A stretch of DNA of 32,689 bases from a virus. Made by a program: the position numbers and the translations under genes. The notes under the pieces were generated by a model, which did no database searches, was not told the DNA's origin, and worked only from the letters and a program-made list of their open reading frames with translations. How positions within the stretch are numbered: position 1 is the stretch's first letter; each line of letters starts with the position of its first letter. Where the stretch lies: IMG/VR virus record IMGVR_UViG_3300048032_000906, positions 1 to 32,689 of that record; one strand, written 5' to 3'. Positions 24,205 through 31,295 of this stretch are shown one piece after another.

Positions 24205-25296
24205 CTAACCCAGCTCTTCAATCCCTTTAAGTAAGCGGTCTACAGAGCGACCGTAAGAAAATTCTTCTTTTAGCTTCTCTCCTTCTGTGTTAATTTGTCC
24301 CTTTTTTGAGACGGCTGTATCCATAGCTTGTGCCACAACGTCACTATCCCAGGTGTAAATATTTCCCTGATTAAATGGTGAACCTTCTTGGAAAAACTTT
24401 CCGTCATAGCATGGCTCAATTCCATTTGAGTCAACAATAATTGAGTTAGAATTATTAGCCCAATCTTTGTGGGCTGTAGCATTGAGAACAATAGACCACT
24501 TGCCGAGGCAGCTTGCGTTGAAGGATGGTAGGTTCCAGCCTTCCGCACCGCTTAGTCCAGTAAGATCAATGTCAATCGCATTTAAAAAATCATTAACCTC
24601 TGTGTTTGTTTTTAAATAAGGCAGAAAGTTGATATTTGTATATCGCTTGCCTTCTAAACAGTTTGCAAAAAGATTTTTGTTTTCTTCTTCTTTGAAAAAT
24701 GGGTTTGTAATAAGAACGCTTAATTGGTATTTGTTATTGTTCCCATATTTAGATAGCCAAAGTTTTATAATTTTTTCTGTATGTTTGCGCTTTTCAAATT
24801 TTCCCATAAGCCCGAAATGGACCACATCTGGATTTAAGTATTGTCTATTTGTTCTGTGAAAATCTTCGTCAAAACCAACAGGTATGACGCCAGCATCTAC
24901 GCCCGCTTCTTTAAACAGTTCTGCGGCGTGGTTACTAGAAAACCAAATTTTATTTTGAAATTTTGCTAAATTAACTTCTTCTTCTGTTGGCTTATCGAGT
25001 TCATAAAATGAATATAGAAACTGCTTGCTACCTATCCTAGATTGAGACCCATTAAGGTGCCAAAGTTTAAAGCAAGGTATATCCTGATTAATTTTCTTAT
25101 TTGCGTTGGCGGCTGATTCTTGTAACCATTCTCCAAAATTTTTGTCTAATTTATCGCTAAAAGATTCAAAATTTGAATTGCCTGATAGTGGATACCAAAT
25201 AACGTCAACGCCCTTGCGCCAAAACTGACGCAAGAGGTTGTACGTTACGTTTCCGAAACTCAACGAATTGACAGGAGCTTCTACAATTAATTGCAT
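24205..25296 (-). CDS. GT4-like (GT-B fold) glycosyltransferase
   Basis: This 363-aa protein is close to the size of a GT-B enzyme. An N-terminal Rossmann-like half begins QLIVEAPVNSLSFGNVTYNLL. The C-terminal half has HFGLMGKFEKRKHTEKII (like the common G....KG...LI) and SGAEGWNLPSFNASCLGKW, matching the donor-binding SxxEGxxLPxxEAxxxGxPV of family GT4. It would transfer a sugar from a nucleotide donor, perhaps to a virion protein, DNA or a host surface glycan; the acceptor cannot be read from sequence. Its ATG overlaps the SSB stop (TAATG), so it is expressed with the replication genes, which weakly favours a DNA or host-takeover target over a structural one. Confidence 0.75.
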   Translation of the reverse strand: MQLIVEAPVNSLSFGNVTYNLLRQFWRKGVDVIWYPLSGNSNFESFSDKLDKNFGEWLQESAANANKKINQDIPCFKLWHLNGSQSRIGSKQFLYSFYELDKPTEEEVNLAKFQNKIWFSSNHAAELFKEAGVDAGVIPVGFDEDFHRTNRQYLNPDVVHFGLMGKFEKRKHTEKIIKLWLSKYGNNNKYQLSVLITNPFFKEEENKNLFANCLEGKRYTNINFLPYLKTNTEVNDFLNAIDIDLTGLSGAEGWNLPSFNASCLGKWSIVLNATAHKDWANNSNSIIVDSNGIEPCYDGKFFQEGSPFNQGNIYTWDSDVVAQAMDTAVSKKGQINTEGEKLKEEFSYGRSVDRLLKGIEELG

Positions 25297-25667
25297 TAGA
25301 AAGGAATATCTTCGTCTGTCCCTGTGCTAGTATTTGTAGTAGCCGCTGGAGTGGTCTGCCCATCCGACTTGCTTCCCAAAAACTGGACGTTATCCGCTTT
25401 TACGTAAAGCTTAGACTGTTTCTTTCCGTCTTTTTCCCAAGTATCTTGGACAATACGGCCGTCAGCCAAGACTTGTCGACCTTTGGTTAGATACTTCTGG
25501 CAATTTTCTCCAAGCTTGCCCCATGCTTCTACGTCGACATAAGAAACCTTGTCCTTTTGACGACTATCGTTTACTGCTACCACAAGGCGTGTGACGTTAT
25601 ATTCACCAGCCTGACGCGATTCTGGATCTCTTGCGAGATTTCCTACCATTGTTATATTACTATACAT
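25296..25667 (-). CDS. ssb: Single-stranded DNA-binding protein
   Basis: This 123-aa bacterial-type SSB has a complete OB fold: MYSNITMVGNLARDPESR at the start, YVDVEAWGKLGENCQKYL in the middle, and the GRIVQDTWEKDGKKQ strand pair. A short disordered linker (about 103-117) ends in the acidic tip DEDIPF, the hook that recruits replication and repair proteins in bacteria. It coats single-stranded DNA at replication forks. The bacterial tip, unlike T4 gp32, suggests it works with host-like partners or displaces host SSB. The ATG lies within the end of the sigma-like gene (8-nt overlap) and the stop overlaps the glycosyltransferase start, so all three are translationally coupled. Confidence 0.92.
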   Translation of the reverse strand: MYSNITMVGNLARDPESRQAGEYNVTRLVVAVNDSRQKDKVSYVDVEAWGKLGENCQKYLTKGRQVLADGRIVQDTWEKDGKKQSKLYVKADNVQFLGSKSDGQTTPAATTNTSTGTDEDIPF

Positions 25668-26217
25668 ATTTTTTTATTTCTGTTAAATGTTTATTGTGTA
25701 TGTTTATACATCCTTGTATTGATAAGTCAAGCTTTTTTGCAATTTTTTTCCAAGGCGTCAACTTTTTATTGTTTTTATACCTCATCTTAAATATTTTTTT
25801 TACCCTTTTATCTTTTATCAGATCTATAGACGAAAATACCCTTTCAATATCTTCTTTGTTTTGTATTTCTGTCATTCCCGAATCGCATGACACTTTGTCG
25901 TCAAAAGACTCATCTACGGAATAATGGGGAAATTTTTTATTTTTATTAAAAATATTCAAACATTTCCATCTAGCCAAGTTTCCAACATAAGTGCTGAATT
26001 TGGTATTTTTGTTTTCGTCAAATTTAATAGCCGCATCGTAAATGCAGAAATTTTTGTCTTCCAGAACGTCGTCCTTTATAACGCCACTCATATCATTTGG
26101 TAAATACTTATTTACCATTTCGATATATATCCCAGAGTGTCTATCTATCAATTCTTGAACAGAAGACGAATCTTGGAGTTTTTTTACGTTATTTATTAAT
26201 TGTAAATCTTCTTCCAT
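25660..26217 (-). CDS. Phage sigma-70-like (late) transcription factor
   Basis: This is a 185-aa protein from ATG 26217; the open frame reaches 26274 but that would overlap the kinase much further. Region 2 is recognisable: LIDRHSGIYIEMVNKYL (22-39), a degraded DD segment, then AAIKFDENKNTKFSTYVGNL and ARWKCLNIF (62-90), equivalent to sigma 2.3-2.4 (FD...G.KFSTYA..WIR). The C-terminal 45 residues (TPWKKIAKKLDLSIQGCINI) form a region-4 helix-turn-helix. Region 3 is missing. Size and layout resemble phage late sigma factors such as T4 gp55. It would direct host RNA polymerase to phage promoters, and the GTGTAA elements are the obvious candidates. The family is likely; the target link is inference. 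Confidence 0.8.
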   Translation of the reverse strand: MEEDLQLINNVKKLQDSSSVQELIDRHSGIYIEMVNKYLPNDMSGVIKDDVLEDKNFCIYDAAIKFDENKNTKFSTYVGNLARWKCLNIFNKNKKFPHYSVDESFDDKVSCDSGMTEIQNKEDIERVFSSIDLIKDKRVKKIFKMRYKNNKKLTPWKKIAKKLDLSIQGCINIHNKHLTEIKKYV

Positions 26218-26783
26218 TTTTTTCCGTGAGACTCTTTTAACATTTGCCACAAAATTTGTGCGTGATCGTGACATTGTTCCATGTCATTTAGTTTATACTC
26301 TGGCCAAGTATGGGACAAATCTGAAACAGCTTTAACAAGTGGGTCGTTTTTTGATTCGATATCGTTTGGTGGTTTATTGCCTATTTTAGATAAATGTATG
26401 ACTGCGCCGCCCTCTTTTTTCACTCTTTCCGCTTCAGGATCAAATCTAACATCAGGAATTATAGGAAATATTTTTTTATTCACATTTCTATCCTCTTCAA
26501 TCTTAGCCATAAGTTCTTTTAGCCAAAAATCTTTGCCCCAATTTTTCTTCATCTGCTCTCCGTGAGCAACTAATAGGGGTCTAATTATAAGCTTTTCTTC
26601 AGTATCGTCTGTAAATGCCGATATATGATAATAGTCTTCCAATAAATTAGACATCTGGCACTTTATTGGCACAGCAAAAGAATACGTTCTAACCTCGTAC
26701 CCCATGTCCGCCTCGATAATATCGGTTAAATTTTGAGCCAATGTATCTTTACCTGATCTTGCTAATCCGCCTATTCCTATCAT
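26196..26783 (-). CDS. Deoxynucleoside monophosphate kinase
   Basis: This 195-aa P-loop kinase has the Walker A motif GLARSGKDT at residues 6-14, an LID/NMP-binding-like region with HGEQMKKNWGKDFW, and PDVRFDPEAERVKKEGG, the segment typical of T4 gp1-type dNMP kinases. It would phosphorylate deoxynucleoside monophosphates, feeding precursors freed from host DNA and, with ribonucleotide reductase encoded on the other side of the control region, raising the dNTP pool. Start ATG 26783 overlaps the stop of the preceding gene (ATGA). Its 3' end overlaps the sigma-like gene by about 20 nt. Substrate specificity (dGMP, dTMP or hydroxymethyl-dCMP) cannot be decided. Confidence 0.8.
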   Translation of the reverse strand: MIGIGGLARSGKDTLAQNLTDIIEADMGYEVRTYSFAVPIKCQMSNLLEDYYHISAFTDDTEEKLIIRPLLVAHGEQMKKNWGKDFWLKELMAKIEEDRNVNKKIFPIIPDVRFDPEAERVKKEGGAVIHLSKIGNKPPNDIESKNDPLVKAVSDLSHTWPEYKLNDMEQCHDHAQILWQMLKESHGKKWKKIYN

Positions 26784-27067
26784 TTTACGTCTTTTAAAAG
26801 TTCTGAAACTATCTTAGATTCTTTGTGCATACCTATATCAGCAAACACTTGATCTATTCTAAAAACAATATCTTGATCTTCAAGTTCTTCTTGAATTTTT
26901 TTCACCCTAATGCAAGGAGAAACAAGTAAACCTTCTCCATAAATAAAATTTGCCTCTTTTACAGCCTTGCCCGCAGCTTCTGAATTTGACTCCGCTAAAA
27001 TAACCGAAGACCAATCTGCGCTCTCACAGAAGTAAAAACTTCTTTCATCCTTTTCGTTTTTGATCAT
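26780..27067 (-). CDS. Small protein of unknown function, first gene of the minus-strand cluster
   Basis: From ATG 27067 it encodes 95 aa, with ERSFYFCESADWSSVILAES early, a helical AAGKAVKEA and a helical C-terminus (QVFADIGMHKESKIVSELLKD). I recognise no family. The alpha/beta pattern could be a small regulatory or nucleotide-linked protein, but there is no catalytic motif. The open frame extends to a TTG at 27103, which more plausibly belongs to a -35 box (TTGACT). The stop overlaps the kinase ATG. As the first gene it will be made earliest and perhaps most from this transcript. The gene is real judging by overlap and codon pattern; its role is unknown. Confidence 0.6.
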   Translation of the reverse strand: MIKNEKDERSFYFCESADWSSVILAESNSEAAGKAVKEANFIYGEGLLVSPCIRVKKIQEELEDQDIVFRIDQVFADIGMHKESKIVSELLKDVK

Positions 27068-27103
27068 TGACTGCCATTTTGAAGTATTTTCTAAAAAAGT
27101 CAA
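27068..27103 (-). promoter_or_regulatory. Candidate sigma-70-type promoter of the minus-strand cluster
   Basis: TTGACT (27103-27098), 16 nt, CAAAAT (27081-27076), then 8 nt to ATG 27067. The -10 match is only 4/6. If used, transcription would start at or beside the ATG. Confidence 0.35.
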
Positions 27104-27288
27104 TATTATTTTGTATATATTTAATAATAAATACTTATATATATTTTATAAAATACTTATAAATATTTACTTATATATATTACTCTCTCGCGTCCTCCGT
27201 CCGCTCGTTCGTAATAATACTCAATATTACAACGAATACACAAAAAGTCAAGTACAAAAAAATATATTTTTGATTTCGAAAAAAATAA
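27104..27288. other. AT-rich divergent control region (possible origin)
   Basis: This is the non-coding stretch between the minus-strand cluster and nrdB. 27105-27182 is almost only A and T and holds three 14-nt repeats. It is followed by a sharply GC-rich patch (27185-27211) and an imperfect inverted repeat (TTCGTAATAAT at 27208, ATTACAACGAA at 27226). No gene is seen. The make-up suits an origin or a regulator-binding region. Confidence 0.4.
27132..27181 (+). repeat. Three iteron-like 14-nt direct repeats
   Basis: TACTTATATATATT at 27132-27145 and 27168-27181 are identical. TACTTATAAATATT at 27154-27167 differs at one base and abuts the third copy. An 8-nt spacer separates copies one and two. 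Confidence 0.6.
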
Positions 27289-27316
27289 TTGACATATCGG
27301 CTGTGTCGTGTAAATT
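27289..27316 (+). promoter_or_regulatory. nrdB promoter: TTGACA with overlapping GTGTAA
   Basis: A perfect TTGACA (27289-27294) is followed after 16 nt by TAAATT (27311-27316), which overlaps GTGTAA (27308-27313). The ATG at 27324 is 7 nt from the hexamer, so the message would be leaderless or nearly so. Confidence 0.55.
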
Positions 27317-27323
27317 GACTCAT

Positions 27324-28295
27324 ATGCTATTTGAAGAACAATTATCAAGAAAACCAAATCTGTATCCGTGGACGGATGATTTTGTAAACGCCATGCATAA
27401 TGGCTTTTGGACTGACAAAGAATTTAATTTTCAGTCTGACGTTCAAGACTTTAAGGTAAATTTAAACGACCAAGAAAGAGAAATTATAAAAAGAACTTTA
27501 TCTGCAATTGGCCAGGTAGAGGTATCTGTAAAAAAGTTTTGGGCGAACCTCGGAGACAATCTTCCGCACCCAGGCATTACTGACCTTGGATACGTTATGG
27601 CTAATATTGAGGTCATTCATAATAATGCCTATGAGAGGCTTTTGAGCGTCCTTGGGCTTGAAGATATATTTGAAGAAAATCTAAAACTTCCAATAATTAA
27701 AGGTCGAGTTGATTATCTGAAAAAGTACCTAGAAAAGTGCTACAAAGACGAGAAAAAACAATATATCTACTCAATGATATTGTTTACGCTTTTTGTCGAA
27801 AACGTATCTTTGTTTAGCCAGTTCTATATCATCAATTGGTTCAATAGATTCGATAACGTTCTTAAAGATACTGCCCAACAAGTGGCGTATACAAGTCGTG
27901 AAGAAAATATTCATGGGTTAGTTGGGACTAAAATTTTAAATACGCTTAGAGAAGAGTATCCAGAGCTTTTTAATGCAGATCTGCCAGACAAGCTCAAAGA
28001 AGAAGCTCAATCTGCGTTTGAAGCAGAATCTAAAATTATTGATTGGATTTTGGATGATTATGACCGAGAGGGGCTAAATGCTGATATTTTAAAAGAGTTT
28101 ATTAAAAATAGACTAAATGAGTCACTTGAACAAATTGGATTTCAACCCGTTTTTGATGTTGACAAAGATAAAATAAGCCTTACTATGTGGTTTGATGAAG
28201 ATGTATTAGGCAATTCCGCCACAGACTTTTTCTTCAAGCGTCCTGTCGAATATTCCAAAAAGGACAAATCATTTGACGAAGACGATTTATTTTAA
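27324..28295 (+). CDS. nrdB: Ribonucleotide reductase beta subunit (class I, NrdB)
   Basis: This 323-aa radical-generating subunit makes deoxyribonucleotides with NrdA. The frame is open back to 27060, but ATG 27324 follows the promoter and starts MLFEEQLSRKPNLYPW, a normal NrdB beginning. Metal ligands are in place: E66 (in QVEVSV, where E. coli has Asp), E96-x-x-H99, E159, and E194-x-x-H197. Y103 sits at the radical-tyrosine position (EVIHNNAY versus E. coli ETIHSRSY). The Glu-type first ligand resembles NrdB of Bacteroidetes and chlamydiae, but the Tyr is kept, so a tyrosyl radical is expected. The acidic C-terminus (DEDDLF) is the usual NrdA-docking tail. It starts a three-gene nrd operon. 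Confidence 0.93.
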   Translation: MLFEEQLSRKPNLYPWTDDFVNAMHNGFWTDKEFNFQSDVQDFKVNLNDQEREIIKRTLSAIGQVEVSVKKFWANLGDNLPHPGITDLGYVMANIEVIHNNAYERLLSVLGLEDIFEENLKLPIIKGRVDYLKKYLEKCYKDEKKQYIYSMILFTLFVENVSLFSQFYIINWFNRFDNVLKDTAQQVAYTSREENIHGLVGTKILNTLREEYPELFNADLPDKLKEEAQSAFEAESKIIDWILDDYDREGLNADILKEFIKNRLNESLEQIGFQPVFDVDKDKISLTMWFDEDVLGNSATDFFFKRPVEYSKKDKSFDEDDLF

Positions 28296-28297
28296 TT

Positions 28298-28531
28298 ATG
28301 AATTATCTAGAAGCAATATTGCAAAAATTAGTAGGCCAAAGAGCTATAGAAACACAAGATTTAATTATCTACCTAAATAGTCCCGTTGGCGTCGGAGAGC
28401 ACTCTAATATAGGAGAGGAAGTGGAGCTTAAAATAGAGAAAATTGAATCAATCAATTCAAAAATAGAAACAACCCAAAAACTCATAGATCAGTTATATAA
28501 GAAAAAAGAAGCAGATACAACTCCTAACTAA
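28298..28531 (+). CDS. Small protein between nrdB and nrdA (77 aa)
   Basis: This short protein has a first helix (MNYLEAILQKLVGQRAIETQ) with a short strand, VGVGEHSNIGEEVELKIEK, then a long helix that is probably coiled coil (about 44-72). It has no cysteines or catalytic motif. It begins 2 nt after the nrdB stop and ends 2 nt before the nrdA start, so it is certainly co-expressed with the reductase. It is not glutaredoxin- or NrdI-like. A regulator or adaptor of the reductase is possible from position alone, and I recognise no family. Confidence 0.65.
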   Translation: MNYLEAILQKLVGQRAIETQDLIIYLNSPVGVGEHSNIGEEVELKIEKIESINSKIETTQKLIDQLYKKKEADTTPN

Positions 28532-28533
28532 TA

Positions 28534-30186
28534 ATGAATAATAAACCATATTACTGGCTAAATAAAGACTCTCGCACCTTTTTGAAACGTGGGTACCTAG
28601 AAGAGGGTCAGACCCCCGAAGAAAGAATCAAGCAGATTGCGGAGTCAGCTCAAAAAACACTTGGAATTCCAGGTTTTGCAGATAAGTTTGTAGAATACAT
28701 GTCTAAGGGTTTCTACAGTCTTTCTAGTCCTATCTGGGCCAACTTTGGTCTAAAGAGAGGTCTACCGATTTCTTGTTTTGGTTCTTATGTGGACGACACT
28801 ATGGAAGCTATCCTCAGTAAAGGGTCAGAAGTCGGCATGATGACGAAGGGTGGAGGCGGAACCTCTGGATATTTTGGAGACCTCAGAGAGCGTGGCGCTG
28901 AAATATCAAGTGGCGGCAAATCAAATGGCCCCGTTCATTTTCTTGAGATCTTTGAAACTGTAGCTAATGTTGTTTCACAAAGTAACGTTAGGCGCGGAAG
29001 CTTTGCGGCTTACATGCCCGTTGAGCATCTAGATATTTTAGAATTTCTAGAAATTCGAAGTGACGGACACGAAATTCAAAACTTGTCAATTGGCGTGACC
29101 ATTGGAGACGATTGGATGAAAGAGATGCTTGCAGGTGACAAAGAAAAACGTAAGATTTGGGGATGCATCGTAAAGAAGCGCTTTGAAAGCGGATATCCTT
29201 ATATCTTCTTTTCGGACGCCATGAACAACAATGCTCCGCAAGTCTACAAAGATAAGGGATTAAAAATCCACGCAAGTAATCTTTGCTCTGAAATTGCGCT
29301 TCACTCAAATCCAGATGAATCTTTTGTATGCAACCTTTCTTCTATGAATTTGGTTGAATATGACCAATGGAAAGAGACTGACGCTCCAGAAACTCTAACT
29401 ATGTTTCTAGATGCAGTCATGACAGAATTTATACAAAAATGTAAAAAAATACCATTTATGGATGCTCCAGCAAAATTCGCTGAAAAACAAAGAGCTCTTG
29501 GTATTGGTGTTCTCGGCTGGCACTCTTTGCTTCAATCTAAAAATATAGCTTTTGAATCAATGCAGGCCAAATTTCTTAATTCTGAGATACATAAACTTAT
29601 CTATGAAAAGACGCAGAACGCTTCTAAACAAATGGCTCAAGTATATGGAGAGCCAGAAGTATTAAAAGGATATGGCTTAAGAAATGTGACTACCATGGCT
29701 ATAGCGCCGACCACATCAAGCTCCTTCATCCTTGGCCAAGTCTCTCCAAGCATTGAACCACTGAATTCAAACTACTTTGTAAAAGACTTAGCTAAGGGTA
29801 AATTTACCTACAAAAACCCATATTTAGAAAAAGTTCTAGAAAAATATGAAAAAAATGATGCGACAACATGGAAAAGCATTTTGGTTAAAGGGGGATCAGT
29901 CCAACACCTTAAATTTCTTTCTGACGACGAAAAATCGGTTTATAAGACCTTTGGAGAAATCAGCCAAAAAGAAGTGATTATCCAAGCGGCTCAGCGCCAA
30001 AAATTCATCGACCAGTCTCAAAGTCTCAATATTATGGTTCATCCCAAGTCGTCTCCTAAAGACGTCAGCCAACTGATGATTTTCGCCTGGGAACAGGGAG
30101 TTAAAAGCCTTTATTATCAAAGAGGTACAAACCCATCTCAAGAGCTAAGCAGGAATTTGCTAGAATGTTCATCTTGCTCTGGTTAA
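28534..30186 (+). CDS. nrdA: Ribonucleotide reductase alpha subunit (class I, short NrdA)
   Basis: This is the catalytic subunit that reduces ribonucleotides. Active-site residues are present: C81 and C266 as the redox pair, N249-x-C251-x-E253 with the thiyl Cys, Y527-Y528 for the radical path, and the C-terminal C545-x-x-C548 shuttle ending the protein. A loop GGGGTSGYFGDLRERGAEI and SNVRRGSFAAYMPVEH are typical of the barrel. At 550 aa it is much shorter than E. coli NrdA (about 760). The N-terminal ATP-cone that senses dATP is missing, so the enzyme probably escapes that feedback, a common phage feature. Start ATG 28534 follows the 77-aa gene closely. No frameshift is seen. Confidence 0.93.
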   Translation: MNNKPYYWLNKDSRTFLKRGYLEEGQTPEERIKQIAESAQKTLGIPGFADKFVEYMSKGFYSLSSPIWANFGLKRGLPISCFGSYVDDTMEAILSKGSEVGMMTKGGGGTSGYFGDLRERGAEISSGGKSNGPVHFLEIFETVANVVSQSNVRRGSFAAYMPVEHLDILEFLEIRSDGHEIQNLSIGVTIGDDWMKEMLAGDKEKRKIWGCIVKKRFESGYPYIFFSDAMNNNAPQVYKDKGLKIHASNLCSEIALHSNPDESFVCNLSSMNLVEYDQWKETDAPETLTMFLDAVMTEFIQKCKKIPFMDAPAKFAEKQRALGIGVLGWHSLLQSKNIAFESMQAKFLNSEIHKLIYEKTQNASKQMAQVYGEPEVLKGYGLRNVTTMAIAPTTSSSFILGQVSPSIEPLNSNYFVKDLAKGKFTYKNPYLEKVLEKYEKNDATTWKSILVKGGSVQHLKFLSDDEKSVYKTFGEISQKEVIIQAAQRQKFIDQSQSLNIMVHPKSSPKDVSQLMIFAWEQGVKSLYYQRGTNPSQELSRNLLECSSCSG

Positions 30187-30192
30187 GTGTAA
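30187..30192 (+). promoter_or_regulatory. GTGTAA element, 8 nt before ATG 30201
   Basis: GTGTAA directly follows the nrdA stop codon (TAA). Eight nt (AGTAATGT) separate it from the ATG. There is no ribosome-binding site. It marks the switch back from metabolism to virion genes. Confidence 0.55.
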
Positions 30193-30200
30193 AGTAATGT

Positions 30201-30938
30201 ATGGCTTCATTTCACTTAGCGGACATACAAAGAAAAACTGGCAAGTTTGTCAGAAAATTTGGAACACATGAGGATGTAAATTCGTCTACCTCAAACGAAG
30301 CTATCTGGAGTTATGCAGATGTTGCTGGAGATTATGTTTTTCCCAATAATCTTGGAGAAACAATGTACATCTCTAGCAATAATGCGCTAGATACCATGCC
30401 AATCAGAATTCAAGGATTAGATGAAAATTTTGAAGAAAAGGAGCAGACCGTGCTTATGCAGGGTCAAACCCGCATAACACTAGATGGAAAATGGTCAAGA
30501 ATCAATAGGGTTTTTAATGATGACACCAATGATGTTGCTGGCAATATATTTGTTTACACAAATGGAGCGAATACAAACGGAGAGCCAGACACGCCAAATA
30601 CAGTCAAAAGTATAATTGAAAATGGCCACAATCAAACAATGCAGGCCATATATACAGTGCCAATTAACAGGCAGTTTAACTTGTCTTCATATCACGTTTC
30701 TTGCGATGCAAAAACTACAAATTCAAACGCCAACCTTACAATAAAATTAGTTGTTAGGCTTAAAGATTCTGTTTTTAGAACTCAAGAAATTGTAGCGCTT
30801 TCTAACCATTCCCCTTCTGTGATAAATTTTGACATGCCTCTTCCTATAGCGGGCGGCAGCGATGTAATGTTTCAAGTAGTTTCTTCGACAAACAACAATA
30901 TGCATGTCCACTGCGTTTTTGAGGGAATGTTATTGTAA
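30201..30938 (+). CDS. Virion structural protein (245 aa)
   Basis: I do not recognise a named family with certainty. The protein starts MASFHLADIQRKTGKFVRKFG, then a beta-rich body with many Asn and Thr (GNIFVYTNGANTNG, IYTVPINRQFNLSSYHVSC) and ends HVHCVFEGMLL. Such N-terminal sequences and jelly-roll-like strand patterns occur in phage structural proteins near tail-fibre genes. No signal peptide or membrane helix is seen. It has its own GTGTAA start element and is followed by another virion gene with the same element, so each may be a separate late transcription unit. A fibre, capsid-fibre or baseplate role is inferred. Confidence 0.6.
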   Translation: MASFHLADIQRKTGKFVRKFGTHEDVNSSTSNEAIWSYADVAGDYVFPNNLGETMYISSNNALDTMPIRIQGLDENFEEKEQTVLMQGQTRITLDGKWSRINRVFNDDTNDVAGNIFVYTNGANTNGEPDTPNTVKSIIENGHNQTMQAIYTVPINRQFNLSSYHVSCDAKTTNSNANLTIKLVVRLKDSVFRTQEIVALSNHSPSVINFDMPLPIAGGSDVMFQVVSSTNNNMHVHCVFEGMLL

Positions 30939-30942
30939 AAAT

Positions 30943-30948
30943 GTGTAA
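30943..30948 (+). promoter_or_regulatory. GTGTAA element, 8 nt before ATG 30957
   Basis: GTGTAA is followed by ATACCTCT and the ATG. The layout is the same as at 30187, 13624 and 7850. The element lies in the 18-nt gap between two virion genes. Confidence 0.55.
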
Positions 30949-30956
30949 ATACCTCT

Positions 30957-31295
30957 ATGGCAGCAGGAGTACACAATATAATAATCGAAAAAAGAGCTAC
31001 TTTTTCAATTACTCTAACTATAAAAAATGAAGACGGAAGCGCTTATGATCTTTCTAATGCGACCTTAGTTTCTCAAATCAGAATAGATAGCTCTAATAAT
31101 CTACAAGCAGATTTTACTACTACTGTGGTTGGAGACGCCACAAATGGAGTAGCTACTCTTTCTCTTACAAAAACTCAAACCTCGGCGCTATCTACCGCAA
31201 ATAGCTCTTACGATCTATTTGTAGATAAAACCGATGGAACCTCCGAAAAACTTTTAAAAGGCTCCGTGTCTATTATTGAAAATGAAACAGCATGA
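30957..31295 (+). CDS. Small Ig-like/BppU-type virion protein (112 aa)
   Basis: The sequence MAAGVHNIIIEKRATFSITL, then SAYDLSNATLVSQIRID, SYDLFVDKTDGT and a final strand reads as a small beta-sandwich. It resembles the N-terminal domain of baseplate upper proteins (BppU type) and short virion proteins placed before fibres in aquatic phages. It likely links the tail fibre to the baseplate or tail tip. Its stop overlaps the fibre ATG (ATGA at 31292-31295), so the two are translated together, which supports a direct structural partnership. No catalytic residues are present. The family call is by pattern only. Confidence 0.6.
   Translation: MAAGVHNIIIEKRATFSITLTIKNEDGSAYDLSNATLVSQIRIDSSNNLQADFTTTVVGDATNGVATLSLTKTQTSALSTANSSYDLFVDKTDGTSEKLLKGSVSIIENETA

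Noticed and set aside
27060-27323. 88-codon N-terminal extension of NrdB
   Set aside because: It spans the AT-rich control region, translates to a Tyr/Ile/Leu-rich low-complexity peptide, and NrdB starts naturally at 27324 after its promoter.
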